This document shows, in pieces, positions 54,101 through 62,036 of a DNA stretch of 64,000 nucleotides. The stretch covers positions 62,001 through 126,000 of the forward strand of contig NZ_FMZZ01000012.1 of NCBI RefSeq assembly GCF_900101685.1. Direction: 5' to 3'. Both the position numbers and the translations under genes were made by a program. The stretch comes from Actinokineospora iranica. Lineage in GTDB: Bacteria; Actinomycetota; Actinomycetes; Mycobacteriales; Pseudonocardiaceae. The notes under the pieces were generated by a model. The model made no database searches. It was not told the DNA's origin and saw nothing but the letters and a program-made list of their open reading frames with translations. Numbering within the stretch: position 1 is the first letter of the stretch; each line of letters begins with the position of its first letter.

Positions 54101-56141
54101 CGCCAGCGGCGGCTCGGTCGGCTACGACCACAAGGCCATGGGCATCACCGCCAAGGGCGCGTGGGAGAGCGTGAAGCGGCACTTCCGCGAACTGGGCGTG
54201 GACACCCAGTCCGAGCCGTTCACCGTGGTCGGCGTCGGCGACATGTCCGGCGACGTGTTCGGCAACGGGATGCTGCTCTCCGAGCACATCCGGCTGGTGG
54301 CCGCGTTCGACCACCGGCACATCTTCCTCGACCCCGACCCGTCCGCGGCGGTGTCCTTCGCCGAGCGCAAGCGCCTGTTCGAGCTGCCCCGCTCGTCCTG
54401 GGACGACTACGACCGCGCCCTGATCAGCGAGGGCGGCGGCGTCTGGCCGCGCACCCTCAAGGCGATTCCGATCAGCTCGCAGGTGGCCAGGGTGCTCGGC
54501 CTGCCCGCCGACCTGACCAAGCTCTCGCCGCAGGAGCTGATGAAGTCGATCCTGCTCGCCGAGGTCGACCTGCTGTGGAACGGCGGCATCGGCACCTACG
54601 TCAAGGCCAGCACCGAGTCGCACGCCGACGTGGGCGACAAGGCCAACGACGCGGTGCGCGTGGACGGGGCCGCGCTGCGGGTCAAGGTCGTCGGCGAGGG
54701 CGGCAACCTGGGGCTCACCCCGCGCGGCCGGATCGAGTTCGCGCGGGCGGGCGGCAAGGTCAACACCGACGCCATCGACAACTCCGCTGGCGTGGACTGC
54801 TCCGACCACGAGGTCAACATCAAGATCCTGCTGGACAAGCTGGTCCGCGACGGCGACCTGGGCCGCGAACGGCGCGACGCGCTGCTGGCCGAGATGACCG
54901 ACCAGGTCGGCGACCTGGTGCTGGCCGACAACTACCGGCAGAACGCGGTGCTCGGCGTCAGCCGCGCACACGCCGCGCCGATGCTGCCGGTGCACGCGCG
55001 GCTGGTCGAGTCCCTGGAGCAGGAAAGCGGTCTGGACCGCGGCTTGGAGGCGCTGCCCTCCCGCGAGCGGTTCAAGGCGATGGACAAGGCGGGCGAGGGC
55101 CTGAGCTCCCCGGAGCTGGCGACGCTGCTCGCGCACGTCAAGCTCTCGCTCAAGGAGCGGGTGCTGGCCAGTGAGCTGCCCGACCAGGACGTGTTCGCCC
55201 GCAGGCTGCCGGAGTACTTCCCGACGCAGCTGCGCGAGCAGTTCGGCCCGAGCATCCAGGGCCACCCGCTGCACCGCCAGATCACCACGACGCTGCTGGT
55301 CAACGAGGTGGTCGACGGCGCGGGCGTGTCGTACGCGTTCCGGCTGGCCGAGGAGATGAGCGCCAGCGCCACCGACGCCGTGCGGGCGTTCGCGGTGGCC
55401 ACCCGGGTCTACGACCTGCGGTCGATCTGGCGGGAAATCAGCGCCCTGGACAACGTGGTGCCGACCGACGTCGCCGACGGCATGGTGCTGGAGACCCGGC
55501 GCCTGCTGGACCGCGCGTCCCGGTGGCTGCTGTCGAACCGGCCGCAGCCGCTGGCGGTGGGCGCGGAGATCAGCCGCTTCCAGGACGTGGTCCGCGACCT
55601 GGTGCCCCAGGTCGGCGACCTGCTGCGCGGCCGGGCCCGCGAAGAGGCCGCGGCCGACGCCGACCGGATGATCCAGGCCGGGGTGCCCGCCGATCTCGCC
55701 AAGCGGGTGTCCGCGCTGCTCGACGCGTTCGGGCTGCTCGACATCACCGAGGTCGCCGAGCTCGCCGAGCGGGACAGCGGCCTGGACGAGCGCAGCCCGC
55801 TGGAGACCGCGGAGCTGTATTACGCGCTGTCCGAGCACCTGGATATCGATCTGATGCTGACGTCGATCAGCGCGCTGGAACGGGGCAACCGCTGGCACGC
55901 GTTGGCGCGGTTGGCGTTGCGTGACGATCTCTATGGGTCGTTGCGGGCGATCACCTTGGATGTGCTGGCGCAGAGTGATCCGGATGAGCCCGCCGCGGTG
56001 AAGATCGCCTCGTGGGAGCGCACGAACGCGTCGAGGCTGAGCCGGGCGCGGGCGTCGCTGCAGGAGATTCGCGCGGTCGGCAAGCTCGACCTGGCCACCC
56101 TGTCCGTGGCGGCTCGCCAGGTGCGCAGCATGGTCCGCTAA
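51168..56141 (+). CDS. gdh: Large NAD-specific glutamate dehydrogenase (GDH-180 type)
   Basis: 1657 residues, typical of the ~180-kDa NAD-dependent enzyme (Rv2476c in mycobacteria), which interconverts glutamate and 2-oxoglutarate plus ammonia. The ~700-residue N-terminal part carries ACT-like regulatory segments (e.g. '[26 protein letters not shown]'). The catalytic core contains '[23 protein letters not shown]', '[12 protein letters not shown]' (substrate-binding lysines) and the nucleotide-binding '[18 protein letters not shown]'. A helical C-terminal region of ~400 residues follows. ATG 51168 has AAGGA upstream. In mycobacteria this enzyme is controlled by GarA phosphorylation; GarA is not in the window. 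A strong hairpin follows the stop. Confidence 0.95.
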   Translation: [1657 protein letters not shown]

Positions 56142-56155
56142 CCCGCCGCTCGTTT

Positions 56156-56197
56156 CCCCAGAGGCCGCCTTCACCGTCGTGGAGGCGGCCTCTGGGG
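56156..56197. terminator. Strong hairpin terminator after gdh
   Basis: A perfect 15-bp stem CCCCAGAGGCCGCCT/AGGCGGCCTCTGGGG encloses a 12-nt loop. It starts 14 bp after the gdh stop and directly abuts the stop codon of the minus-strand remnant, so it could serve both strands. Confidence 0.8.
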
Positions 56198-56369
56198 TCA
56201 GATGGAGGGCGCGGCGGGTAGCGGCTTCCTGGCCAAGAACGTCCTGGCCGCCTTCGGCAGGAGCAGCAGGGCGATCACGGCGCCCCCGGAGGCCACCGAG
56301 AACAGTGTTGCCGGCGAGCGGTGCGAGCAGCACGCTGAGCGCGGCGAGCGCGAGGGTGCTGCACGCCAA
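56198..56369 (-). pseudogene. Frameshifted remnant of a small two-TM membrane protein gene
   Basis: On the minus strand one frame gives LACSTLALAALSVLLAPLAG then NT. After a one-base shift in AACACTGTTC the next frame continues FSVASGGAVIALLLLPKAA and ends RTFLARKPLPAAPSI-stop at 56198. Both halves are hydrophobic and read as one two-helix membrane protein. A TAG just upstream and the frameshift suggest a decayed gene. A sequencing error is the alternative. Confidence 0.4.
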
Positions 56370-56388
56370 GACTCCGGTCTAGACGGTC

Positions 56389-56967
56389 GTGGCCGAACTC
56401 CGCCGCTGGGACGCGCGGTGGACCGCGGTCGTCGCGGGCAGCGGGCAGCCGCCGATCACCTGTATCGAGCCAGAGCCAGAGCCCGAGTCGGAGCCCGAGT
56501 CGGAGTCGGAGTCCGGGGGCGAGCCCGAGCCCTCGCCCGCCCGCGGCCGGGTCCGGCTCGCGGTCCTCGCGCTGGCTTCCGCTCTCGCGGGCGCCCTGGC
56601 CGCGACGGCGGTCGCCGGGGTGTGGCCGTGGACGGTGTTCGACCCGACCCCGGACCTGCGGGCCGAAGTCGGCAGGCCCAAACCGGGCGGCTCGGCCGAG
56701 GGCTGCCCGTCGCGGTCCACCGACGTCCGCGACCGCCGCGACGACTCGGCGGGCTCGCTCTGGTACCGCGAGTGCGCAGACCACCTGGAGTTCTGGCTCA
56801 CCGACCACATGAAGGACGGCCGCTGCGTCTGGGCGGTGGTGCACTGGTCCAACGGCGCGACGGACACGACGTCGCGGGCCTGTCCCGCTGGCAAGGTGGA
56901 TCACGACAAGATCCCCCGGCTGACCGATGACTACCGGGTCGAGTTGATCGCTCGGACTACCGGTTAG
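56389..56967 (+). CDS. Membrane-anchored protein with acidic cytoplasmic stretch and Cys-containing extracellular domain
   Basis: 192 residues, family not recognised. Residues ~27-50 are an acidic EPEPESEPESESES run. One TM helix at ~57-82 ('LAVLALASALAGALAATAVAGVW' region) follows ARGRVR, giving an N-in topology. The outer domain has four cysteines (GCPS, RECAD, GRCVW, RACPA), likely two disulfides, and aromatic 'HLEFWLTDH', 'WAVVHWSNG'. GTG 56389 lacks a clear ribosome site. Such proteins with this outer domain occur in Pseudonocardiales; role unknown. Confidence 0.6.
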   Translation: MAELRRWDARWTAVVAGSGQPPITCIEPEPEPESEPESESESGGEPEPSPARGRVRLAVLALASALAGALAATAVAGVWPWTVFDPTPDLRAEVGRPKPGGSAEGCPSRSTDVRDRRDDSAGSLWYRECADHLEFWLTDHMKDGRCVWAVVHWSNGATDTTSRACPAGKVDHDKIPRLTDDYRVELIARTTG

Positions 56968-57033
56968 CGGATAGCGGTCGGTTCGGCGCTAGGGTTGACA
57001 CCTAAGCGAATCCGCATGTGGGAGGGGCGTCCG

Positions 57034-57465
57034 TTGGGTGTGTTCGTCGCCGAGGTGCGGCCCCGCTGGTCCGACATGGACCCCTACGGGCACGTCAACC
57101 ACGCGAACACGGTGACTCTCCTCGAAGAGGCCCGGGTCGACCTGCTGTTCCACGAAGCCGCCCTGCGCGGCGCGGAGGACCTCGCCCGCGGGGTGGTGGT
57201 GGCCAAGCTCGCCGTCGACTATCGCGCGCCGTTGTTCGCCAACGGCCGCTCTCTGCGCATCGCCATGGGTGTGCGGGAGATCCGCGCCGCTTACTTCGTT
57301 CTCGACTACCAGGTGCACAGCGGGCCGTCGGCGGGTGATCCGGTCGCGGTGACCGCGTCCACCACCCTCGCCCCGTATGACCTGTCCACCGGCAAACCGC
57401 GGCGCATCACCGACGTCGAACGCGACTTCCTCGCCGCTTGGCACAGTGGGGGCAACGGTGCCTGA
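57034..57465 (+). CDS. Hotdog-fold acyl-CoA thioesterase (YbgC/FcbC-like, Rv2475c-type)
   Basis: 143 residues. The 4HBT active-site motif 'RWSDMDPYGHVNHANTVTLLEEAR' includes the catalytic aspartate, then 'VVVAKLAVDYRAPLF' and 'VTASTTLAPYD' complete the hotdog fold. It should hydrolyse acyl-CoA; the chain-length preference is unknown. TTG 57034 is preferred because GGAGGGG (57021-57027) lies 6 nt upstream; ATG 57016 would place that site inside the gene. Its stop overlaps the next start, so the two are co-translated, as in the mycobacterial Rv2475c-Rv2474c pair. Confidence 0.85.
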   Translation: MGVFVAEVRPRWSDMDPYGHVNHANTVTLLEEARVDLLFHEAALRGAEDLARGVVVAKLAVDYRAPLFANGRSLRIAMGVREIRAAYFVLDYQVHSGPSAGDPVAVTASTTLAPYDLSTGKPRRITDVERDFLAAWHSGGNGA

Positions 57466-58090
57466 ACTGGTCTTCGACGACCCGTCCGAGCGGGACGACC
57501 TCGGCGCGTTCGTCGCCCGGGCGGTGCGGCTCGACCAGCAGGCCGTCGTCCGGCTGCGCGGCCGAGAGGGCGGTCTGATCGATGCCTGGGTCGCCACGCC
57601 CTTCGACGTCCTGGCCACCCGGACGGCCCGGGGCGTCATCGAGCCGGGTGACATGACCGTCTCCGGCGGTGAGCTGCTTGCCGCCCTCGCGGTAGTCCGC
57701 GGCGACCGCCTCGACCCGGGCGCGCCCCGCGACATGATGTGGCGCTCGGCCCTCCCCCCGACCAAGCACTGGCAGGTCGTGGACCGCGTGCCCGCGAGCA
57801 TGGTCTCCGACCTCGCCGACAAGGGCTTGGCGGTGGCCAAGGAGAACGTCGGCCCGCAGGGCACCCCGCCCGCGTCTCTCTTGGACCAGACAGTGCTGAC
57901 GGTCAGCGGAGACGGCCTGGAGATCAAGGTCCCCTTGCGCTGTCTGTTCGCCCTGTCCGGCATGGGTTTCCTGACCGGCGGCGCCGACGAGCACATCAGG
58001 GTGACCGCCACCGACGCGTGGCTGCGCCTCGACGCCCGCTACGGCGCCGTGGTGCGCCGCAGGCACGCCCTGCTTCCCCTGCTGGTCTGA
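57458..58090 (+). CDS. Conserved actinobacterial hypothetical protein (Rv2474c-like)
   Basis: 210 residues, soluble. Visible blocks are 'VARAVRLDQQAVVRLRGREGG', 'WVATPFDVLATRTARG', 'GAPRDMMWRSALPP', 'ISLL/ASLLDQTVLTVSG'-type text and 'CLFALSGMGFL'. The family has no known function. GTG 57458 overlaps the thioesterase gene by 8 bp, with a GGGGG ribosome site (AGTGGGGGCAAC). Position next to the thioesterase is conserved in mycobacteria. Its 3' end forms half of a convergent-gene hairpin. Confidence 0.75.
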   Translation: MPELVFDDPSERDDLGAFVARAVRLDQQAVVRLRGREGGLIDAWVATPFDVLATRTARGVIEPGDMTVSGGELLAALAVVRGDRLDPGAPRDMMWRSALPPTKHWQVVDRVPASMVSDLADKGLAVAKENVGPQGTPPASLLDQTVLTVSGDGLEIKVPLRCLFALSGMGFLTGGADEHIRVTATDAWLRLDARYGAVVRRRHALLPLLV

Positions 58091-58122
58091 CCCGGCCCGC
58101 TTCCCGGGAAGGTCAGACCAGC
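58081..58122. terminator. Bidirectional hairpin formed by two converging gene ends
   Basis: GCTGGTCTGACC (58081-58092) and GGTCAGACCAGC (58111-58122) form a 12-bp stem that includes both stop codons: TGA 58088-58090 on plus and TGA 58115-58113 on minus. An inner GC-rich stem is possible. It encodes Leu-Val-stop on both strands. Confidence 0.7.
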
Positions 58123-59726
58123 CAGACCGACGTCTCCGGCGGCAGGTAGTCGCTGTCCATGGGGCCGCTGGCCAGCAGGATGTCGCCAGGCGGCAGCGGC
58201 ACCGGCGCGCCGGAGGTGTTCAGCGCGCAGATCAGGCCGCCGCCCTTGCGGCGGAACGCGAAGCAGCCGGGGGGCGCGCCGTACCACTCCAGCTCGGTGC
58301 CGTCGAACGCCTCGATCGTCTTGCGCAGTTCCAGCGCGTGCCGGTAGAGCGACAGCATCGACGCCGGGTCCTCCAACTGCGCCTCGACCGTCAGCGACGC
58401 CCACTCGTGCGGCACCGGCAGCCACGTCCCGGCTGACGACGAGAAGCCGAACGGGGGCGTCTCGCCCTCCCAGGGCACCGGCACCCTGGCGCCGTCGCGG
58501 CCGCGTTCGGTGTGCCCGGAGCGTTCCCACATCGGGTCTTGCCGCGCCCACTCGGGCAGGTCGACGTCGGGCAGGCCCAGTTCCTCGCCGTTGTACAGAA
58601 ACGACACGCCCGGCAGCGCGAGCAGCACCAGCGCCATCGCCCTGGCCCGGCGCACGCCCAGGTCGCCGCCGCCGTAGCGGGTGACGTGGCGGGGGACGTC
58701 GTGGTTGGACAGGGTCCAGGTGGGCGGGGCGGGCGAGTCCGCGACCGCGGCCAGCGAGTGGTCGATCGCGCTGCGCACCGTGTCGGCGTCGAAGTCGGCG
58801 TCGACCAGCTTGAAGTTGAAGCCGAGGTGCAGCTCGTCCGGGCGCACGTAGCGGGCGAACCGCTCGTCGCTGTCCACCCAGATCTCGCCGACGGCGATCG
58901 TGCACGGGTACTCGTCGACGACCTTGCGGATCACGCGGTGGACCTCGTGCACGCCCTCGTTGTCGAACCGAGGGTCGTCGGCCGGGTGCGACTGGGCCCC
59001 CCGTATCTCGATCAGCCTCGGGTCCATGTCCGGCAGCCCGGGTGCCTTGGCCATGCCGTGCGCGACGTCGACGCGGAAGCCGTCGACGCCCCGGTCGAGC
59101 CAGAACCGCAGCGTGGCGACCAGGTCGGCGCGGACATCGGCGTTCTCCAGGTTCAGGTCCGGCTGCTCGGGGGCGAACAGGTGCAGGTACCACTGCCCGT
59201 CCGGCACGCGGGTCCACGCCGGGCCGCCGAAGACGCTGGTCCAGTTGTTCGGCGGGCTGGCGCCGTCGGGGCCTGCGCCGTCACGGAAGAAGTACCGGTC
59301 GCGCTCAAGGCTGCCCGGCCCCGCGCGCAGGGCGGCCTGGAACCACTCGTGCTGGTCGCTGCTGTGGTTGGGCACCAGGTCGACGGTGACCTTGATGCCG
59401 TGGGCGTGCGCGTCGGCCACGAGCCGGTCGAACGCGGCCAGGTCGCCGAAGAGCGGGTCGACCTCGCGCGGGTCGGCCACGTCGTAGCCGTGGTCGGCCA
59501 TCGGAGACCGGTAGAACGGAGTCAGCCACAGCGCGTCCACGCCCAGCAACTCCAGGTAGCCGAGGCGGGAGCGGACGCCCTCCAGGTCGCCGACCCCGTC
59601 GCCGTCGGAATCGGCGAACGAGCGGACGTAGACCTGGTAGAAGACCGCGTCATGCCACCAGGGCGGCGCGGGAGCGCCATCTTGTCGGGGGTCGGCGGTT
59701 CGTCGCACGATTGTTGATCCTGCCAT
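58113..59726 (-). CDS. aglA: GH13 alpha-glucosidase / oligo-1,6-glucosidase-like
   Basis: 537 residues with the GH13 (TIM-barrel) regions in order: 'ALWLTPFYRSPMADHGYDVADPREV', 'VDLVPNHSS' (region I), 'GFRVDVAHG' with the nucleophile Asp (~214), 'GEIWVDS' with the acid Glu (~279) and 'LSNHDVPR' (~340). The calcium- and substrate-loop pattern fits alpha-glucosidases of the AglA/MalL group, which release glucose from alpha-linked oligosaccharides. No signal peptide, so cytoplasmic. Same neighbours as Rv2471 in M. tuberculosis. ATG 59726 is used; ribosome site is weak. Confidence 0.9.
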   Translation of the reverse strand: MAGSTIVRRTADPRQDGAPAPPWWHDAVFYQVYVRSFADSDGDGVGDLEGVRSRLGYLELLGVDALWLTPFYRSPMADHGYDVADPREVDPLFGDLAAFDRLVADAHAHGIKVTVDLVPNHSSDQHEWFQAALRAGPGSLERDRYFFRDGAGPDGASPPNNWTSVFGGPAWTRVPDGQWYLHLFAPEQPDLNLENADVRADLVATLRFWLDRGVDGFRVDVAHGMAKAPGLPDMDPRLIEIRGAQSHPADDPRFDNEGVHEVHRVIRKVVDEYPCTIAVGEIWVDSDERFARYVRPDELHLGFNFKLVDADFDADTVRSAIDHSLAAVADSPAPPTWTLSNHDVPRHVTRYGGGDLGVRRARAMALVLLALPGVSFLYNGEELGLPDVDLPEWARQDPMWERSGHTERGRDGARVPVPWEGETPPFGFSSSAGTWLPVPHEWASLTVEAQLEDPASMLSLYRHALELRKTIEAFDGTELEWYGAPPGCFAFRRKGGGLICALNTSGAPVPLPPGDILLASGPMDSDYLPPETSVWLV

Positions 59727-59799
59727 TCGCCGTTGTCGGACTCCCCGAAGTCCGCACCACTGGGCTGTGATCTTGAACTGGGCTGTGATCTCGCCCGCG

Positions 59800-60183
59800 T
59801 CAGATCCAGCTGTTGAGCATTCCGTTCGCCGCCATCTCCAGGTACTGCCACAGTTGGGCCCGGTGCTTCTCGGACAGCCCCGCGTCGTCCACCGCGATCC
59901 GCATACAGCGCAGCCACGCGTCGCGCTGCACCGGGCCGATCGTGAACGGTTGGTGGCGCATCCGCAAGCGCGGGTGTCCCCGCTGGTCGGAGTAGGTGTG
60001 CGGGCCGCCCCAGTACTGCATGAGGAACAGCCGCAGCCGCTCCTCGGCAGGCCCGAGATCGGGCTCGGGGTAGAGCGGCAGCAGCACGTCGTCCTTGGCT
60101 ACCTCGGCGTAGAACCGGGAGACGATCCGGCGGAACGTCTCCTCGCCGCCGACGGCGTCGTAGAAGTTCTCGGGAGTGGCCAC
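59800..60183 (-). CDS. glbO: Group II truncated hemoglobin (trHbO)
   Basis: 127 residues, the length of GlbO. Key positions are visible: Tyr B10 in 'RFYAEV', Tyr CD1 in 'PLYPE', Trp G8 in 'RDAWLRCM' and the proximal His F8 in 'RMRHQPFTI'. '[21 protein letters not shown]' is the group II signature. It binds oxygen and NO and associates with the membrane respiratory chain in mycobacteria (Rv2470). It lies 73 bp upstream of aglA on the same strand and may be co-transcribed with it. Confidence 0.95.
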   Translation of the reverse strand: MATPENFYDAVGGEETFRRIVSRFYAEVAKDDVLLPLYPEPDLGPAEERLRLFLMQYWGGPHTYSDQRGHPRLRMRHQPFTIGPVQRDAWLRCMRIAVDDAGLSEKHRAQLWQYLEMAANGMLNSWI

Positions 60184-60207
60184 GTCTCCATCCTCGCTTA
60201 CGTCCCG

Positions 60208-61209
60208 TCAGGCGGGGGACGGGGGGAACAGTCGGCCCATCGGCGGCTGGATTCCCGCCTCTTCGATCGCGCCCATCGCCCGCGCGCGCAGCGCCCGCTG
60301 CACCGCCCACTGCCTGCCGGGGCGGACCTTGACCGTCATCCGGACCGTGATGCTCTCCGGGGTCACCTTCTCCACGCCCAGCACCTCGGGCGGCTCGATC
60401 ACGTCGCTGGCGAACGGCTCTTCTCCGGTGACCTCGGTGGCCACCCGGTCCAGCAGGTCGGTGACCGCGTCGACGTCGACGCTGTAGCCGACCGGCAGGT
60501 CGACCACGGCCACCGCGAAGCCCTGGCTGGAGTTCCCGACCCGCAGGATCTCGCCGTTGCGCACATACCAGACAGTGCCGTTGATGTCACGCAGCGTCGT
60601 GACCCGCAGTCCGACAGCCTCGATGGTGCCGCTGGCCTCACCGACGTCGACGACGTCGCCGACCCCGTACTGGTCCTCCAGCATCATGAAGATGCCGGAC
60701 AGGAAGTCCTTCACCAGGTTCTGCGCGCCGAAGCCCAGCGCGACGCCGACGATGCCTGCCGAGGCGATGATCGGCCCCAGGTTCAGCCCCAGCTCGCCCA
60801 GGACCAGGATGAACGCCAAGCCGTAGACGATGAACGTCACCATCGACTTGAGCACCGACCCTATGGTCCTCGCCCGCTGCGTGCGCCGCTCCGACAGGAT
60901 CGAGCCCAGCGCCTGCGGCGCGCGCTCCTTGAGCGGTCTGAGCAGCGCAGGTCTTCTGCCGGTGCCCTCGCCAGCGGCGTCCGCCGCGCCGTTGCCCGCG
61001 GTCAGGCGGTCGATCAGCCTGCGCGCGAGCAGCCGGATCGCGAACGCGACCACGAGAATGAGCAGGATCTTGAGCGGCTTGGCCACGAGCCAGCCCGCCG
61101 AGGCGGCCAACCACTCGTTGTTCGTCAGCCGCCACACCTCTGCGCACCACGACCCGTCCTCGGCGATGCAGGTGGGCGGTTCCATCGTGAAGGGAAGTGT
61201 GGGAGTCAT
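60208..61209 (-). CDS. MscS-family mechanosensitive ion channel
   Basis: 333 residues. TM segments lie at ~35-55 ('PLKILLILVVAFAIRLLA'), ~118-140 and ~143-165. The pore-lining helix and beta domain follow: 'GIVGVALGFGAQNLVKDFLSG' and 'MMLEDQYGVGDVVDVG'. The cytoplasmic C-terminal domain contains 'VTTLRDINGTVWYVRNGEI'. It opens under membrane tension to release solutes. ATG 61209 is chosen as the first sensible start; ATG 61185 is an alternative and neither has a clear ribosome site. It ends 25 bp before glbO, suggesting one operon. Confidence 0.9.
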   Translation of the reverse strand: MTPTLPFTMEPPTCIAEDGSWCAEVWRLTNNEWLAASAGWLVAKPLKILLILVVAFAIRLLARRLIDRLTAGNGAADAAGEGTGRRPALLRPLKERAPQALGSILSERRTQRARTIGSVLKSMVTFIVYGLAFILVLGELGLNLGPIIASAGIVGVALGFGAQNLVKDFLSGIFMMLEDQYGVGDVVDVGEASGTIEAVGLRVTTLRDINGTVWYVRNGEILRVGNSSQGFAVAVVDLPVGYSVDVDAVTDLLDRVATEVTGEEPFASDVIEPPEVLGVEKVTPESITVRMTVKVRPGRQWAVQRALRARAMGAIEEAGIQPPMGRLFPPSPA

Positions 61210-61370
61210 CGGCGCCGACGATAGCCACGCCCCCCAACCGGGTCGAGGTGGGGCTGGAAGGGACAAGTTCACCCTGTATTAGCGGGGTGATCCGGGACAC
61301 GTCACAGATCACACGTGCACTCAGGGCCTCAGTTGTGGTCGACTTAAGCAGCACTGGTGGAGGTGGTCGA

Positions 61371-62036
61371 GTGCCAGACCGACAACCGACCCGCTTCGGC
61401 GCGCCCTCGGGGCCCGCGCCGCGGACAGCGCTGTGCCCGGAACCGGGCCCGACTGCCGCGCCCGCCCGAGCCGCGCCGAGCTGTGCTCCCCTGTCCAACC
61501 CGCCGCCCCCGGTGTCGTCCTGGGGCAGACGCAGGGTCCTGCTGCTCAACACCACCTTCGAGCCGCTGACCGCGCTCTCGCTGCGCCGGGCCGTGGTGCT
61601 GGTGGTGTGCGGGAAGGCCGAGGTCGTCCACGGGGACCCCGCGGGGATGGTCGTGCATTCGGCCACGTCGAGCGTGGTGATTCCGTCGGTGATCCGGCTC
61701 AGCAGCTACGTGCGGGTCCCGTATCGGGGCCGGGTGCCGCTGACCAGGGCCGGGCTGATGCACCGCGACCGCTACCGCTGCGCGTACTGCGGGGGTCGGG
61801 CTGAGACTATCGACCACGTGGTCCCACGCAGCCGGGGCGGCCAGCACACCTGGCAGAACTGCGTCGCGTGCTGCGCCAAGTGCAACCACCGCAAGGCGGA
61901 CAAACTGCTCTCCGAGCTGGGCTGGCGGCTGCGGGTCGTGCCCACCGCGCCCCGCGGGCCGCACTGGCGGCTGCTGGCGGGAGTGGTCGACGCTGACCCG
62001 TTATGGCTTCCGTACCTCGGCGAACCAGCGGCCTAG
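61371..62036 (+). CDS. HNH endonuclease-domain protein (Rv2469c-like)
   Basis: 221 residues. A proline-rich variable N-terminus (~50 residues) precedes 'RRVLLLNTTFEPLTALSLRRAVVLVVCGKAEVV', then the HNH site: 'RCAYCGG', 'IDHVVPRSRGGQHTWQN', 'CCAKCNHRKADK', with two Cys pairs for zinc and the catalytic His. The family is universal in actinobacteria and probably housekeeping; its substrate is unknown. GTG 61371 has GGAGG (61359-61363) at 7 nt and gives the family length. Its stop codon shares CTAG with the stop of the convergent repeat protein. Confidence 0.88.
   Translation: MPDRQPTRFGAPSGPAPRTALCPEPGPTAAPARAAPSCAPLSNPPPPVSSWGRRRVLLLNTTFEPLTALSLRRAVVLVVCGKAEVVHGDPAGMVVHSATSSVVIPSVIRLSSYVRVPYRGRVPLTRAGLMHRDRYRCAYCGGRAETIDHVVPRSRGGQHTWQNCVACCAKCNHRKADKLLSELGWRLRVVPTAPRGPHWRLLAGVVDADPLWLPYLGEPAA

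Noticed and set aside
51108-56369. 1753-codon open frame antisense to gdh
   Set aside because: Mirror frame of a high-GC gene; His/Gly/Arg/Gln-rich composition with no family similarity, and gdh is unmistakable.
56202-56930. Plus-strand frame overlapping the membrane protein at 56389
   Set aside because: Arg/Gly-rich text without structure. The overlapping frame has a clear TM helix and paired cysteines.
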